Source: Populus alba
Taxonomy: Eukaryota > Streptophyta > Magnoliopsida > Malpighiales > Salicaceae
Reading direction: 5' to 3'
Assembly: GCF_005239225.2 (NCBI RefSeq)
Contig: NC_133288.1
Coordinates: 15,134,169 to 15,198,168 of the forward strand
Length of the DNA: 64,000 nucleotides
How positions within the stretch are numbered: position 1 is the stretch's first letter; each line of letters begins with the position of its first letter. Under the pieces are notes generated by a model. That model was not told the origin of the DNA and ran no database searches. It saw only the letters and a program-made list of their open reading frames with translations. Shown one piece after another: positions 12,510 to 22,699 of the stretch. The position numbers and the translations under genes were made by a program.

Positions 12510-12835
12510 TTTATAGGGCAGATTTACCGACGGATTCACCGACGGCAATTAAAAATTATTTTTTTTTTTTTTAAGTCCGTCGGTAACAGGTCAAAAATCT
12601 GTCAGTAATTTTTGAATTTCGCACTGGAATTTTTAATTACCCTTCATATTTTTCGCGGTTCGTCAGTGATTCCGTCGGTAAGCTGACACGGTCAGAGGTG
12701 CATTCAATTCACACCCTTTGGAATTCGCACATTCCGTCGGTATTTGTGTCGGTAAAATTTGCCCACCGACAAATTACCAATGGAGGTATTCTGTTGGTAT
12801 ATGGGTTGATAAAGCCGTCGGTATGGGCGTCGGTG
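12510..12835. repeat. Internal cluster of CACTA subterminal-type motifs
   Basis: Copies of CCGACGG/CCGTCGGTAA occur near 12524, 12537, 12574, 12676, 12736, 12768 and 12820, some mutated. They resemble the left-terminal cluster but lie between the two element genes. They sit just upstream of a leader-like stretch (12504-12370, minus strand), so they may be the promoter region of the TnpA-like gene, or the remains of another element's terminus. Confidence 0.6.
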
Positions 12836-13249
12836 ATTATGGTATTTTGTTGTAATTATTTTCGAACTCTTTGTTAGATGTCGACGGACAATGGTCCGTC
12901 AGTATTGGCATTGGTGATTGTGGCATTTTGTTATAATTATTTTCGAACTCTCTGTGAGATGTCGACGGACAGTGGTCCATTGATATGGGCGTCGGTGATT
13001 GTGGTATTTTGTTGTAATTATTTTTGAACTCTCTGTGAGATGCCGATGGACATTGGTCGATTGGTATGGACGTCGGTGATTGTGGCATTTTGTTGTAATT
13101 ATTTTCAAACTCTCTGTGAGATGCTGACGGATACTGGTCAGTCGGTATGAACGTCGGTGATTGTGGTATTTTGTTGTAATTATTTTTGAACTCTCTGTGA
13201 GATGCCGACGGACACTAGTCAGTCGGTATGGACGTCGGTGAATGTTCAA
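12836..13249. repeat. 81-bp tandem repeat, five copies, within CACTA
   Basis: The word 'ggtattttgttgtaatt' (or 'ggcatt' variant) starts at 12841, 12922, 13003, 13084 and 13165, a constant 81-base spacing. Each unit contains 'ctctgtgagatgccgacgg' and 'cgtcggtgattgtgg', so it is built from subterminal motifs. Because 81 is a multiple of three, frames stay open across the array and give spurious repeat proteins on the minus strand (27-residue period). Confidence 0.95.
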
Positions 13250-13439
13250 TGTACAAGAGATGTTGTGTTTGTATTTTCTATTTACCTTCCTGTAAAAAAT
13301 TCAATGATAAACTGTCCATCACACAAAACAATAGCAACAGTGCTTAAACAATAAATAAATATTTCATGTTACAAAATATATCATCCATAATGTAAATTAC
13401 ATGAATAAAAGGGTTATACACAGGGCTTCCTTTTGATAG

Positions 13440-16000
13440 TTAGTCAGAATTATCTTCTTCTTTGTCATCAATTGAATAATCATCACCTTCATCGCAATCT
13501 TCAATATGGATATCATCTTCTTCATCGATATTTGCTTGTCCGCTAGAGCTCAAAACAACGTTCAACTCCTCTATGTCAACATCAATAAGACTATCATCGA
13601 AAACACGAAAATTTGAATTTTCTTCCAATTCAATTGAAGGAGCAACTCGATATGGTTCAACCAACTCACTAACTTGAAAGACTTCATCCCGTACACTTGT
13701 GTCTTCGTTCTCATCCTGAACAACCTAGACACGACCCCATGGTTTCGTTTTTAAAACAGACAACCAATCAACTCTTGATCGATCATTTCTAAATGAAGGG
13801 GTGTATGTGTAATAAACTTGTTGACATTGTTTTGCGAAAACAAAGACATCATTGATGTTGCGAAGTCTAGCTTTTGAGTTAATTTCGACCAAACCATGGT
13901 GCGGATCAACTCTGATTCCTCTGTCCGTCATGTCATACCAATAGCATTTGAATAAAAACACTTTATTTTAATCGCTAAGATATTGTAGTTCGACGACCTC
14001 TTCTAATCTACCATAGTAGTCAACTTCTAACTCACTACTTGTGGATCCTTTAACACAAACACCGCAGTTGTATGTCTTTCTTTCTTGCCCGTATACTTCA
14101 GTATGGAAAACATATCCATTGACAAAATACCCGTTGTAGCACTTAACCTTTCTTTTAGGCCCGAGGCTTAGTGAAGACAATGACTTAGACACACTCCTTC
14201 CCATTTAATAAACCTTATATATGTAATGTACATCAATAAACGGTAAATGAATGAGAATCTCGTAATGACATGCATATGTACAGTAATTTTGCAAGTTAGA
14301 ATGAGTTTGTGATAGTGCTTACATGTGTTATGAACCATGTGGCAAATTGTTCATCTTGTAATTGAAAGATTTGGGAGTCGGTCAGCTGCGAGTTATTAGA
14401 GAGCAAATATTGTCGATGTTGACTGCAAGTAATAATGAGTGTATGATATCATAATATATAATTAGCAGTATATTACTAACAAAGTTTAATTAGTATTACA
14501 CATATATAAACTTACTGAATAAATGGTATCAGCTCATCACAGTTAAATAGAACATAGTTGTGTCCTTGTTTGAATTCTATTTTTGACAAATATCTTCCTC
14601 TTACAACATTTTTAGGTGTGGGTCATCCAGTATTGGAGAATATTGACAAGTTCCCACTGGAAGGCACTTCACCACTATCATCATGCCATGGAACGCGATT
14701 GATTCTTGTTCTCAGATGAGGTTCGAAATAATACGAGATAAATGTTGAGATATCTTCAATAATATAGGCCTCAGATATCGAAGCCTCTACATGCGCCTTG
14801 TTCTTAATCTTTTTCTTGAGATTAAACAAGTACCTGCATTGAATTACAATTCAAGTATTTCCAATTAAGAAAAACATATAAAATACTTTTAGATATGAAT
14901 TCTATTGCAACTGTAATATTTAACCATTTGAATGGGTACATCCATCTATACTGAACCGGTCCTCCAGCTTTTGCCTCGAACGGTAGATGTATAAGGAGAT
15001 GCTCCATTGAGTCAAAAAATAAAGGAGGGAATATCATCTCAAGTTTGCATAGTGTCTCGATGATATTCATTTGAAGCCTCTCAATGTGCTCAACATTCAA
15101 CTTGCTGGAGCATATATCTCTGAAGAAATGACTGATCTCCATCAGTGCATCCCATATTCCCTTTGGCAACAAATCACGAAAAGCTAATGGGATGAGTGTT
15201 TGCATAAACACCTGGTAGTCATGACTCTTCATTCCATACAATCTGCAGTCCTCTATGTTAACAAGCCTTGATATGTTCGATGCATGTCCATCCGGAAAAC
15301 GCAGACTCTTAAGCCATTTGTAGACTAGCAGTTGTGTATTTTTCTCTAACACGAAGCTTGCCCTTGGTTTTACAACCCGTGACTCCTCATAAACCAACTC
15401 CATATTTTTACGGTTACAGTATAAAGCTATATCCAATCTAGCCTTGATATTGTCCTTTATCTTCCCCTTCGCATCCATGATGGTGTTGAAAATATTCTCA
15501 AACACGTTCTTTTCGATGTACATGACATTAAGGTTATGGCGGAGAAGATTGGTCCAATAATGAAGCTCCCAAAAGATACTTCGCTTTACCAATTATGGGT
15601 CAAACCAAAACCAAGAAACTTTTGCTTACCTGATTGAAGGCCAAACACAATGTCATCGTACTCTGATATAACATGATGCAATTCTTCACCAGAAAGATGC
15701 GGGGATGCAACATCTTTTTCAACTCTGCCAACAAAGAAATCTTTTCTGTTCTTTCTGAACTTGTGATTAAGTGGCAAGAAGCGATGGTGACAGTAAAAAA
15801 AAAAAGCTTTACCTTCGTTTGGTAGCGTAAATGCCTTGTTGTTTTCCATGCAGTATGAACATGCGAGTTTCCCATGCGTGCTCCAACCAGAAAGCATTCC
15901 ATAAGCTGGAAAATCATTAATAGTCCACATCAAAGCCACCCTCATAAGGAAATTTTGTTTCCTCGATATACCATAAGTCAGAGCTCCGGAGGACCACAGC
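13440..16000 (-). pseudogene. CACTA TNP2-like transposase, truncated and multiply broken
   Basis: The reading goes from about 16000 down to a stop at 13440-13442. Domains in order: Transposase_21 (ALMWTINDFPAYGMLSGWS, CSYCME), then HNW/VKRSIFWELHYW and RHNLNVMYIEKNVFENIFNT, DUF4218 (LEMIFPPLFFDSMEHLLIHL..GGPVQYRWMYPF), KKKIKNKAHVEASI..YYFEPH, and DUF4216 (GYFVNGYVFHTE, DYYGRLEEVVELQY, LFKCYWYD) with an acidic C-terminus. Introns inferred from GT-AG and frame: 14834-14924, 14423-14515, 14214-14322. Breaks: a one-base loss near 15589 (GGG to GG) shifting the frame after HNW, TGA after SIFSNTG (about 14623), TAA at 14205-14207 and 13968-13970, TAG at 13725-13727. The N-terminal part, with its first catalytic region, is missing. 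It cannot encode an active transposase. Confidence 0.9.
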
Positions 16001-16009
16001 TGCGCTAGC

Positions 16010-19000
16010 TCGGCTGATCCAGTCAAGATTCGTCCGCAAACCCGTTAACTTTTATTCTTTTTACTAAAAAAATATCGTTTTGATTTTAAAAAAAAAAATT
16101 AACCCAGTCAAAATTTAAAATCCAAGTCTTAGATCGAATCAGGTCTTAAAACTATGATGCATCTAACTTAAATGGACTAGCATGGTTTTGTGTGGCTCTT
16201 ATATGATCTTTGACCGGCTATAGCTGGGATTGTCTTCCTAGAAATTGTTTATTGGCCTTGAAAATTTTTCATGGAGGAAATAATATGTCATCGGTGAAGA
16301 AATTGATGTTTTACACTATTCATCCATTTAAAAAAAAAAAAAAAGGTGTATGTCAATGTTGCCCATGCTTTTTTCAAAATGAGTAAGGCTCACAAACCTA
16401 GATTGCCACACCCAATACCACTCAACCTGATTTTGTTTTTTATTTTTTATTTTTTTAATTGATATATTTTTAATATGTATTTTTATTTAAAAAATTTAAT
16501 TTATATTTAAATCAATATCTATTCTCTCTAATTTTTTTAGATTGTTTATTTAGCTTTTTTTAAATAGTGATAATTTTGTAAATATTTTGTATGTGTTTAA
16601 TGTTTCTAAGATATTATTATAATTCATCTATTTTTTTTTATATTTTATATAAGTAAGAATTATTCTTAAAAATAAAAATTATTTATTCTTGATTATGAAA
16701 CAATGACCATTAAGATTAAAAAAAATTAAGCTTGACACAACGATAACTTGTGCTGAGACACCAAAACTATAAGTAATCGAACTCTCACTCATTGCCTATA
16801 AAGAAACACAAACGTGAAGTATGGAAGACATCATAAATCTTGATTAATTATTTGATAAGCCATAGTAGTTCAATTAAAAACCAAAAGATATGAGCAAAAC
16901 TTCACACACACAATAATAATTACAAAATTAAAGTCTGTCCCCCAAAAAACCCCCTAAATATAAGCTAAATAATCCTCTTTATAATATGTCAAAACTTTAT
17001 AAACAATAATGGAAAAATAATAAAAGAGTTATAAATAAAATAGAAAAAAAATCTTAAATCAATTGGAAAACTAATACAATTTTTACATAGTAGCTTCTGG
17101 AGCTTATCGCGAAGCCTTTCTAGTCTCCGATTACTTTAGAATTTTAAGTAAAAATAGAACAAGACTTCCAAAAACTTTAGGTAAAATTTTAGCCTGATGC
17201 ATTGTTAACAATTATGATTTAAAAATTATAATTGTTAGAGTAAAACTGTGTATTATAAAAAACAAACCCCAAACCGCCTCTAATGTCAAAATTAATTAGC
17301 CCATCATTGTGAAATAATTAGGCTCATGTTGTAGATGGATCGAACTCCACTTGTACATATATGAGATTGATTAATATCTGATTATCACTTGTTGAAGTTG
17401 TAACTTTCTTAAAATTCACTTTGGATCAATTACTCTAAATAAGCTCATTGAATGCATCTTTAAGCTTTTTTACCATTGATCTTTGGATTGTATCAATCAT
17501 GATATAGTGAAACACACTCACAATAATGTTCTATTTTTCTACTATGTTAAAAATTAACTTGAGATCATATATTTTTTTTAATGCACATGATCCTTGTTTT
17601 ATTTTATTAAATATAAGCATTGGATTTTCAATTTATAGTTATATTTTTTACTCGATGTCACAAAACATGTTAACAAGACATACTCATTCATTCTTTTGCA
17701 TTATAATTTTTTTTTTTATCTTACCCGCAACGAGGTAAATTGAATAGACCTTTTGTTTCACATTTATTGATGACATAAATAATTCTTGATTTATTTAATT
17801 AAATTATTGTATATGTTTTTTTTTTATGATTAGGATTTTTTTAGTCAAAAGAAATGTTGAAAAGGCTGCATAATTGTTTTGTCTTTTTTTTGCCAAAACA
17901 AATTATCCAATCTATAACGAAGCGCGAGTCTAATAGCTAGTTTGGCCTATTTGGTGACGCTAATTGATGCATATGTCATGATTCTATTCTAAATTCATCA
18001 GAACTTAATGGGCCCAAAGATGATATTTAATCTTATAGATACGCTAATACCTTTTATATATATATATATATATTTATTGGCACAAATGAATCTTGATTTA
18101 TTAAATTAAATGTATGTATAGGCTTTTTAATCTATTTATGATTAAGATTTTTTTAGTACAAAAAAAACCATTGAAAAAGTATGCTTATTTTTTTTCTAAA
18201 TTTTTTTATTATCTAATTCACAGTGAAGCATTGATCAAATAACTAGTTTAGCTTATTAGGTGAAACTAGTTAGTGTATATATCATGATTCTATTCTGAAT
18301 CCCTCATAATTTAATGAGCCTAATTTATTAGTATAGACAACCATTTAATTTAAAATCGATAAGTATCGACCTGATTTGACTTGACCTGAATTAGTGGATA
18401 TTATTTGGATAGTTATCTTATCTAATATATAATGGATAAAATATAGATATTATCAAATCCAATATGAAACTTGCCTGAGTCCAAGTCAAAATATATATTT
18501 ATAAAACATTTAAAACTTTATAATACAACATGATATATACATATCACAATATTGATATAAAACACACACACACATGTATTATATTTATAATTTTATCATT
18601 TAATATATATATATATATATATTAACTATTTTATTTTTTATTAAATAATAAATAATAGTTAGATGATGAATATCCAAAATTGATAAATAATTTATAAATA
18701 TCTAAATTTTTTATTCAAATAAATTAACTATTTAATTGTCTTTTATTTACTATTTTGTATTCAATACCATTTTAATTAAGGCACGCTAAAATAAAGAAGA
18801 GTTAATTAATATTTGGAAAATATTGTAGCTCCTTTACTGGAATATTATGATGGCACCGCGGCTAGTCGAAGGTCTAAAAGCTTTGAAGAAGTTAGGGTTA
18901 GGCAAAATCCAAGTAACAATTTAATGGGTCATTTTTTGAAATAGCGCAATAAGATAAAAAATAGAAAAGGTTATAGGAAAATAGCAACGCTCGATCTTAT

Positions 19001-20355
19001 TAATTAATAATACAACCGACAAATATGAACCCAATTCTCATTGAAAATCATTTCCTCGCGAGTTGATAGTGGTAAAATATATTTATTTATTTATTTCAAA
19101 AGATTAATTTAATGCAAAGAATAAAAATTATACCTGAGAAAATAATTATTAATGATCTGAAGAAAAACAAATTTAGATTATGCTTTTGAGAACAACACAA
19201 CTATAATTTTAGGAACGATGTAATTTATGAGAGGGTACTTAAAAATATAATAAACATTACTTTTTAAAAAATATATATTTTTTAATTATATTAAAATAAT
19301 ATATTTTTTATTTTTTAAAATTATTTTTAATATAAACACATTAAAACAATAAAATATCATTAAAAAATTAATTTTAAATAAAAAAATTCAAACTTTATCT
19401 GATCCATGTTTGATACAGGGCTAAGCATGCTATTTCTCAAAACTCTCTGCTCACTTCAGAGATCGAGACATTGCTTTATATGTTATGTAATTGTAATTCC
19501 CAGCTCCGTATTTTCTTTTAAGAAATTTTATCCCATGGCCATCAAATTACACTCTGCCCATTCTTTAAAGATATTTTAATAATAAATGAAAACTAGATTT
19601 GGAAAACAAATTGATAAGCATAGAGAAAAGGCAAGACTCTTAGTCTTAAATTAATTCATTGCATTCAGTTTTCAGAACCCATTTGAAAAATTACTCAAGA
19701 CTCGAAATTATTCAATAAATTAATAAGTTAAAGAGAGAAAGTTGTCATTGAAAAAAATTTAGACCATCAAAATATATATTTTTTTGTTAAAAGATTCCAC
19801 ATAATGAGAGGGGTTAAGATAACGTGTTTTTTTACATTGAAAAAAAAAAACATGTTGAAAAAAAACATGTATTGATGTTTTTAATTTAACGCGTGTATAA
19901 GTTTTATGATTTACATTTATGACTTTTTTAATGTAAAAAAACATGTTGAAAAATTCTACTTGTTCAATTTTTTTTTTTTTATCATGTATTGATGTTTTCG
20001 ATTTAATCCTTATTTTTATGATTCTTTTTCATTAATCCTTTTATAATTTTATTTTTTTTAATGTTAACCTCCAATCCAGGTTGATAGTGTATATTTTTTT
20101 TTCATCTTCAATCTTTTGGATTTTTTTTTCATTTTAAATCTCAAAGTGAAGATTTGTTGTTGCTCTTTATTTTATTTTTTATTTTGATTATAACCTTCAT
20201 TCTTTTCATTGATATTTTTAATTTTAGATTTCTTGTTTGTAATATTTTTTTTATTTCATTTTCTATGGATTGGACTTTATGATCATGCCATGTAAGGTGT
20301 TTCAAGTCTAATGACCAGGTTCAAGGGTTGACATCTTTTTTTTGTTTTTATATCG
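16010..20355. repeat. X2: second full copy of the X repeat block
   Basis: Colinear with X1 (4900-9312). It starts inside the ATAGTTTT-type TIR element (right end at 16155) and continues through the same TE debris, tandem pair (17740-18320), (TA)n tract and MITE (19245-19390) to the 'gtcaacctccaatccagg' tail at about 20060. A small insertion relative to X1 is at about 18470-18550. X2 lacks the CACTA insertion at the matching site near 20357. No intact gene is seen. Confidence 0.85.
18602..18621. repeat. (TA)n microsatellite in X2
   Basis: Counterpart of the TA run near 7526 in X1, with fewer units; another short TA run is at about 18055-18071. Confidence 0.85.
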
Positions 20356-20359
20356 CCAT

Positions 20360-21060
20360 TAAATATTGTTTGTTTTTTTTTCTTATATAAAAAAAGGTTT
20401 TATAGGTTTTTTTTTTTAATTTTTTTTTATAAAATTATCTCATTATCATGACCTAGAACACAAATTTATAAGGTTAATTTGGATAAATTCTTGTGCAATT
20501 TAGTTGGAAACTAGAGATGGATAAATAGGTTGTGAGGTTTCAAGATTGTCCTATTAAACCAAGTTTATTAAGACAATCAAAAAATTACTTGTACTTTTAA
20601 CATTTAAAAAAATTAATCCAACCCCGTAACGAGACATGAGCTAATAGGCTAATATATATCTAGGAGTCGAGTTGCAATATAAAAAAAGTTCATGGAGCCA
20701 TTCCAAGCGAACCTTGGATTTTATAAACTAAACTAAAAACATAATTTTTTTTTTTTTTAAAAAAAGAAAAAGCAATTATAATTGTGGTTGAAATGACATC
20801 ATTTCACACTTCAATGACATAATTATAAGGTTTAATAAACAATATTGAAAGTTGTTTATAGATAGTTCATTAATGTCATCATTTACAGTGGAAGACAAAT
20901 TAACAATAAGAAATGAATATTAATTTCATGATTACGAATCTGAATTGAATCATCATAGTCAAGAGGCAACATTAATTCAAACATGCTTAAAATTTGATTT
21001 CATTATAATTGAATGAAAGAATGATTAAATCAAAGAATAATCTCTCTACTCTCATACACA
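20360..21060. other. Non-coding 3' flank of EXO-like 2
   Basis: Poly-T/poly-A rich DNA partly matching 2100-3400 beside EXO1: the 'ttatcatgacctagaacac' word, the 'gaaactagagatggataaatagg' word, and a closely matching last 140 bases. The middle part (20560-20880) diverges. No gene was seen. Confidence 0.7.
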
Positions 21061-21081
21061 CTAATGCGATGCGATCCCTTC

Positions 21082-22041
21082 TCAAATTAAAGTGGAACAA
21101 GTTGAAGTTGAAGGGTCAAATAAAGCTGGAAGCACGTATTTCCTTCCATTAACACCATGAGCATTATAGCTAGCACCACTTGCAGAGTCCACTATCAAAT
21201 CCCCAGCATAACCAGGATACGCACCCTTACCATAGACCCCAGGACAGGCAGACGCGGCCTCGAGAGGAGCCTCCTTCGGACCCTGGAAATAGCCATTTTC
21301 AAATGGGTTTGTTGCAGTCCCAGCCAAAAGACTAGCCAGATTGATCACCATACCATCAAGACCCACATCATTGTTGGGTGCAACCAATGGAGGGTTCTGT
21401 GGTCCATAGATTGGCTGGTGGAATGGCCACGCACATTGGCCGGGGCATTGAGTCTCAGAGTTACCGACCCAAATGTAAGCAAATTTAGATCTCTTACCGT
21501 TGATTGTTTTAGCACTCGAAGAGGACCCATGAGTACCGCATTTACTAGAGCAAAACCCTTCAACAGCAACATCGGATGATGTCAAAACAACGTTGATTGC
21601 ACCCTTTTGACCACCCTTCGATGCTAGCTGCACGATTTGCTTGCTGGAGAGCGATTTCCCCAATGAATAGCTCTCGTCTAAAATCTGTGCTCCTACAGAG
21701 AGGAGAGGAGGAGAGGTTTTCTTCGTCTTGACAAGGTTGTAATATTTCTCAGTGGCTTTCCACCACGTGGCCACAGAGGGTTGGGCTGTTGTGGGTCTTC
21801 TAGAAGAGACAGAGGCAATAAAATCTGAGACAATGGCACGCTGAGATGGCTTAAACTTGCCATACCAGATCAAGTTGATAGAAACTTCACCGGTAAGAAG
21901 AGGGCCATTGTGGTATTGAAATAACAAGGGATCCTGGCTTTGATCTGACACGGAGAAGGTCCTTGCTGCTGAGCTGAATTGTATAATAGAGATTAACAGA
22001 GCAAGTTGAAGAAGAGAATGTGAAGAAAGAAAGGAGGCCAT
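21082..22041 (-). CDS. EXORDIUM-like secreted protein, copy 2 (PHI-1 family)
   Basis: A second intron-less 319-residue EXO/PHI-1 protein, nearly identical to copy 1 (four residue changes: Q21, G51, I283, S288). Signal peptide, PHI-1 motifs and all cysteines ([26 protein letters not shown], terminal STCSTLI) are kept, so both copies look functional. G51 gives the LLTGEV form common in the family, which suggests S51 of copy 1 is the derived state. The role is inferred from the family: an apoplastic growth-related protein. The promoter is shared with copy 1 for about 270 bases and then diverges, copy 2 gaining a G-box region. A long antisense frame (21157-21579) is a shadow and not a gene. Confidence 0.96.
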   Translation of the reverse strand: MASFLSSHSLLQLALLISIIQFSSAARTFSVSDQSQDPLLFQYHNGPLLTGEVSINLIWYGKFKPSQRAIVSDFIASVSSRRPTTAQPSVATWWKATEKYYNLVKTKKTSPPLLSVGAQILDESYSLGKSLSSKQIVQLASKGGQKGAINVVLTSSDVAVEGFCSSKCGTHGSSSSAKTINGKRSKFAYIWVGNSETQCPGQCAWPFHQPIYGPQNPPLVAPNNDVGLDGMVINLASLLAGTATNPFENGYFQGPKEAPLEAASACPGVYGKGAYPGYAGDLIVDSASGASYNAHGVNGRKYVLPALFDPSTSTCSTLI

Positions 22042-22113
22042 GATTGATCTGATGATCGGTAGTGATGGAAGAGAGGATTTTGTGAGTGGAGAGAAACGGA
22101 GGAGCAGATTGGG

Positions 22114-22121
22114 TATATATA
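22114..22121 (-). promoter_or_regulatory. TATA box of EXO-like 2
   Basis: TATATATA, 73 bases upstream of the ATG, same position as in copy 1. Confidence 0.7.
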
Positions 22122-22357
22122 GTCTCAGGGAAGAGTTGAAATCCTGGGGAGGGAAGCTACGCGAAGAGTGGGTTGAGAATTGAAAGTGGCCAGTGGTGAC
22201 ATGACAGGTAAATAGCGCGTTGTTTCATTGCTAACCTAATGCGCGCGCGGCTACTCTCGTTCTCAACTGCATCCATTGTTAACATTACAGTGCTTGGCCA
22301 GCTATGAGGACAAGGGACCACGCGGCTCAGAGAGAGAAAAGTGACAAAAAGTTAGTG

Positions 22358-22365
22358 CCACGTGG
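22358..22365. promoter_or_regulatory. Palindromic G-box upstream of EXO-like 2 only
   Basis: CCACGTGG is a perfect palindromic G-box, a core for bHLH/bZIP factors (PIF, ABF and related). It sits about 320 bases upstream of the ATG, beyond the point (about 22316) where the two EXO promoters stop matching. A related ACCACGCGG word is at about 22317-22325. Function is inferred from motif only. Confidence 0.5.
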
Positions 22366-22529
22366 TCAGGGACTCGGGGGATGGCAAAAAAAACCACCTA
22401 GTGTCTTTGTAATTTTAAATTTTAAATTTCTCACCGTGTTGAAAGCTCTTCTATTCTCATGTTAATTAGTTTTATAACCCCAAGTTAGTTTCAAACATGA
22501 TAAAAAAAAAATATGTTAATTTTTTTAGA

Positions 22530-22690
22530 TGCATTTTAATAGAATGTTTGGTAATGTGGTAGCATGTATTTTTTAAATAATTTTTCGTACCGAAATACAT
22601 ACCAATGATATTTTTTTTATTTTTTTTTAAATTTTTTTTTGACATCAGTATATCAAAATGATCCAAAACATGCAAAATCATATTAAATTT
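22530..22690. mobile_element. AT-rich MITE-like repeat copy
   Basis: Includes 'gacatcagtatatcaaaatgatccaaaacatgc', the core of the family also seen at 39000-39190 and 46710-46920. Ends unresolved. Confidence 0.5.
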
Positions 22691-22699
22691 CAGCAAAAA

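Larger units (their letters stand above)
9313..16009 (-). mobile_element. CACTA (En/Spm) DNA transposon, right end missing
   Basis: The left terminus is CACTACAAGA, the CACTA family signature. It directly follows 'ttaaatatt', which in X2 reads on as 'gtttg', so X2 is the empty site; the 3-base target duplication on this side would be ATT. Internally there are subterminal CCGTCGGT repeats, a TnpA-like gene (10028-11334) and a TNP2-like transposase gene (13440 to about 16000), both on the minus strand and both broken. No CACTA inverse terminus (TCTTGTAGTG) is found on the right. The transposase runs directly into X2 sequence at about 16005, so the element is truncated and non-autonomous today. 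Confidence 0.9.

Noticed and set aside
12837..13249. Two overlapping repeat proteins (83 and 116 residues, 27-residue period) on the minus strand
   Set aside because: They are translations of an 81-bp DNA repeat whose period is a multiple of three; several frames are open at once and none has a known fold.
15586..15634. A 48-base intron at CAG|GTAAGC in the transposase
   Set aside because: Too short for a plant intron, and the family protein text continues through it (GLTHNW then VKRSIFW), so a one-base frameshift explains the break better.
21157..21579. 140-residue frame antisense to EXO-like 2
   Set aside because: It lies entirely opposite a conserved coding region and is lost in copy 1, so it is a shadow.
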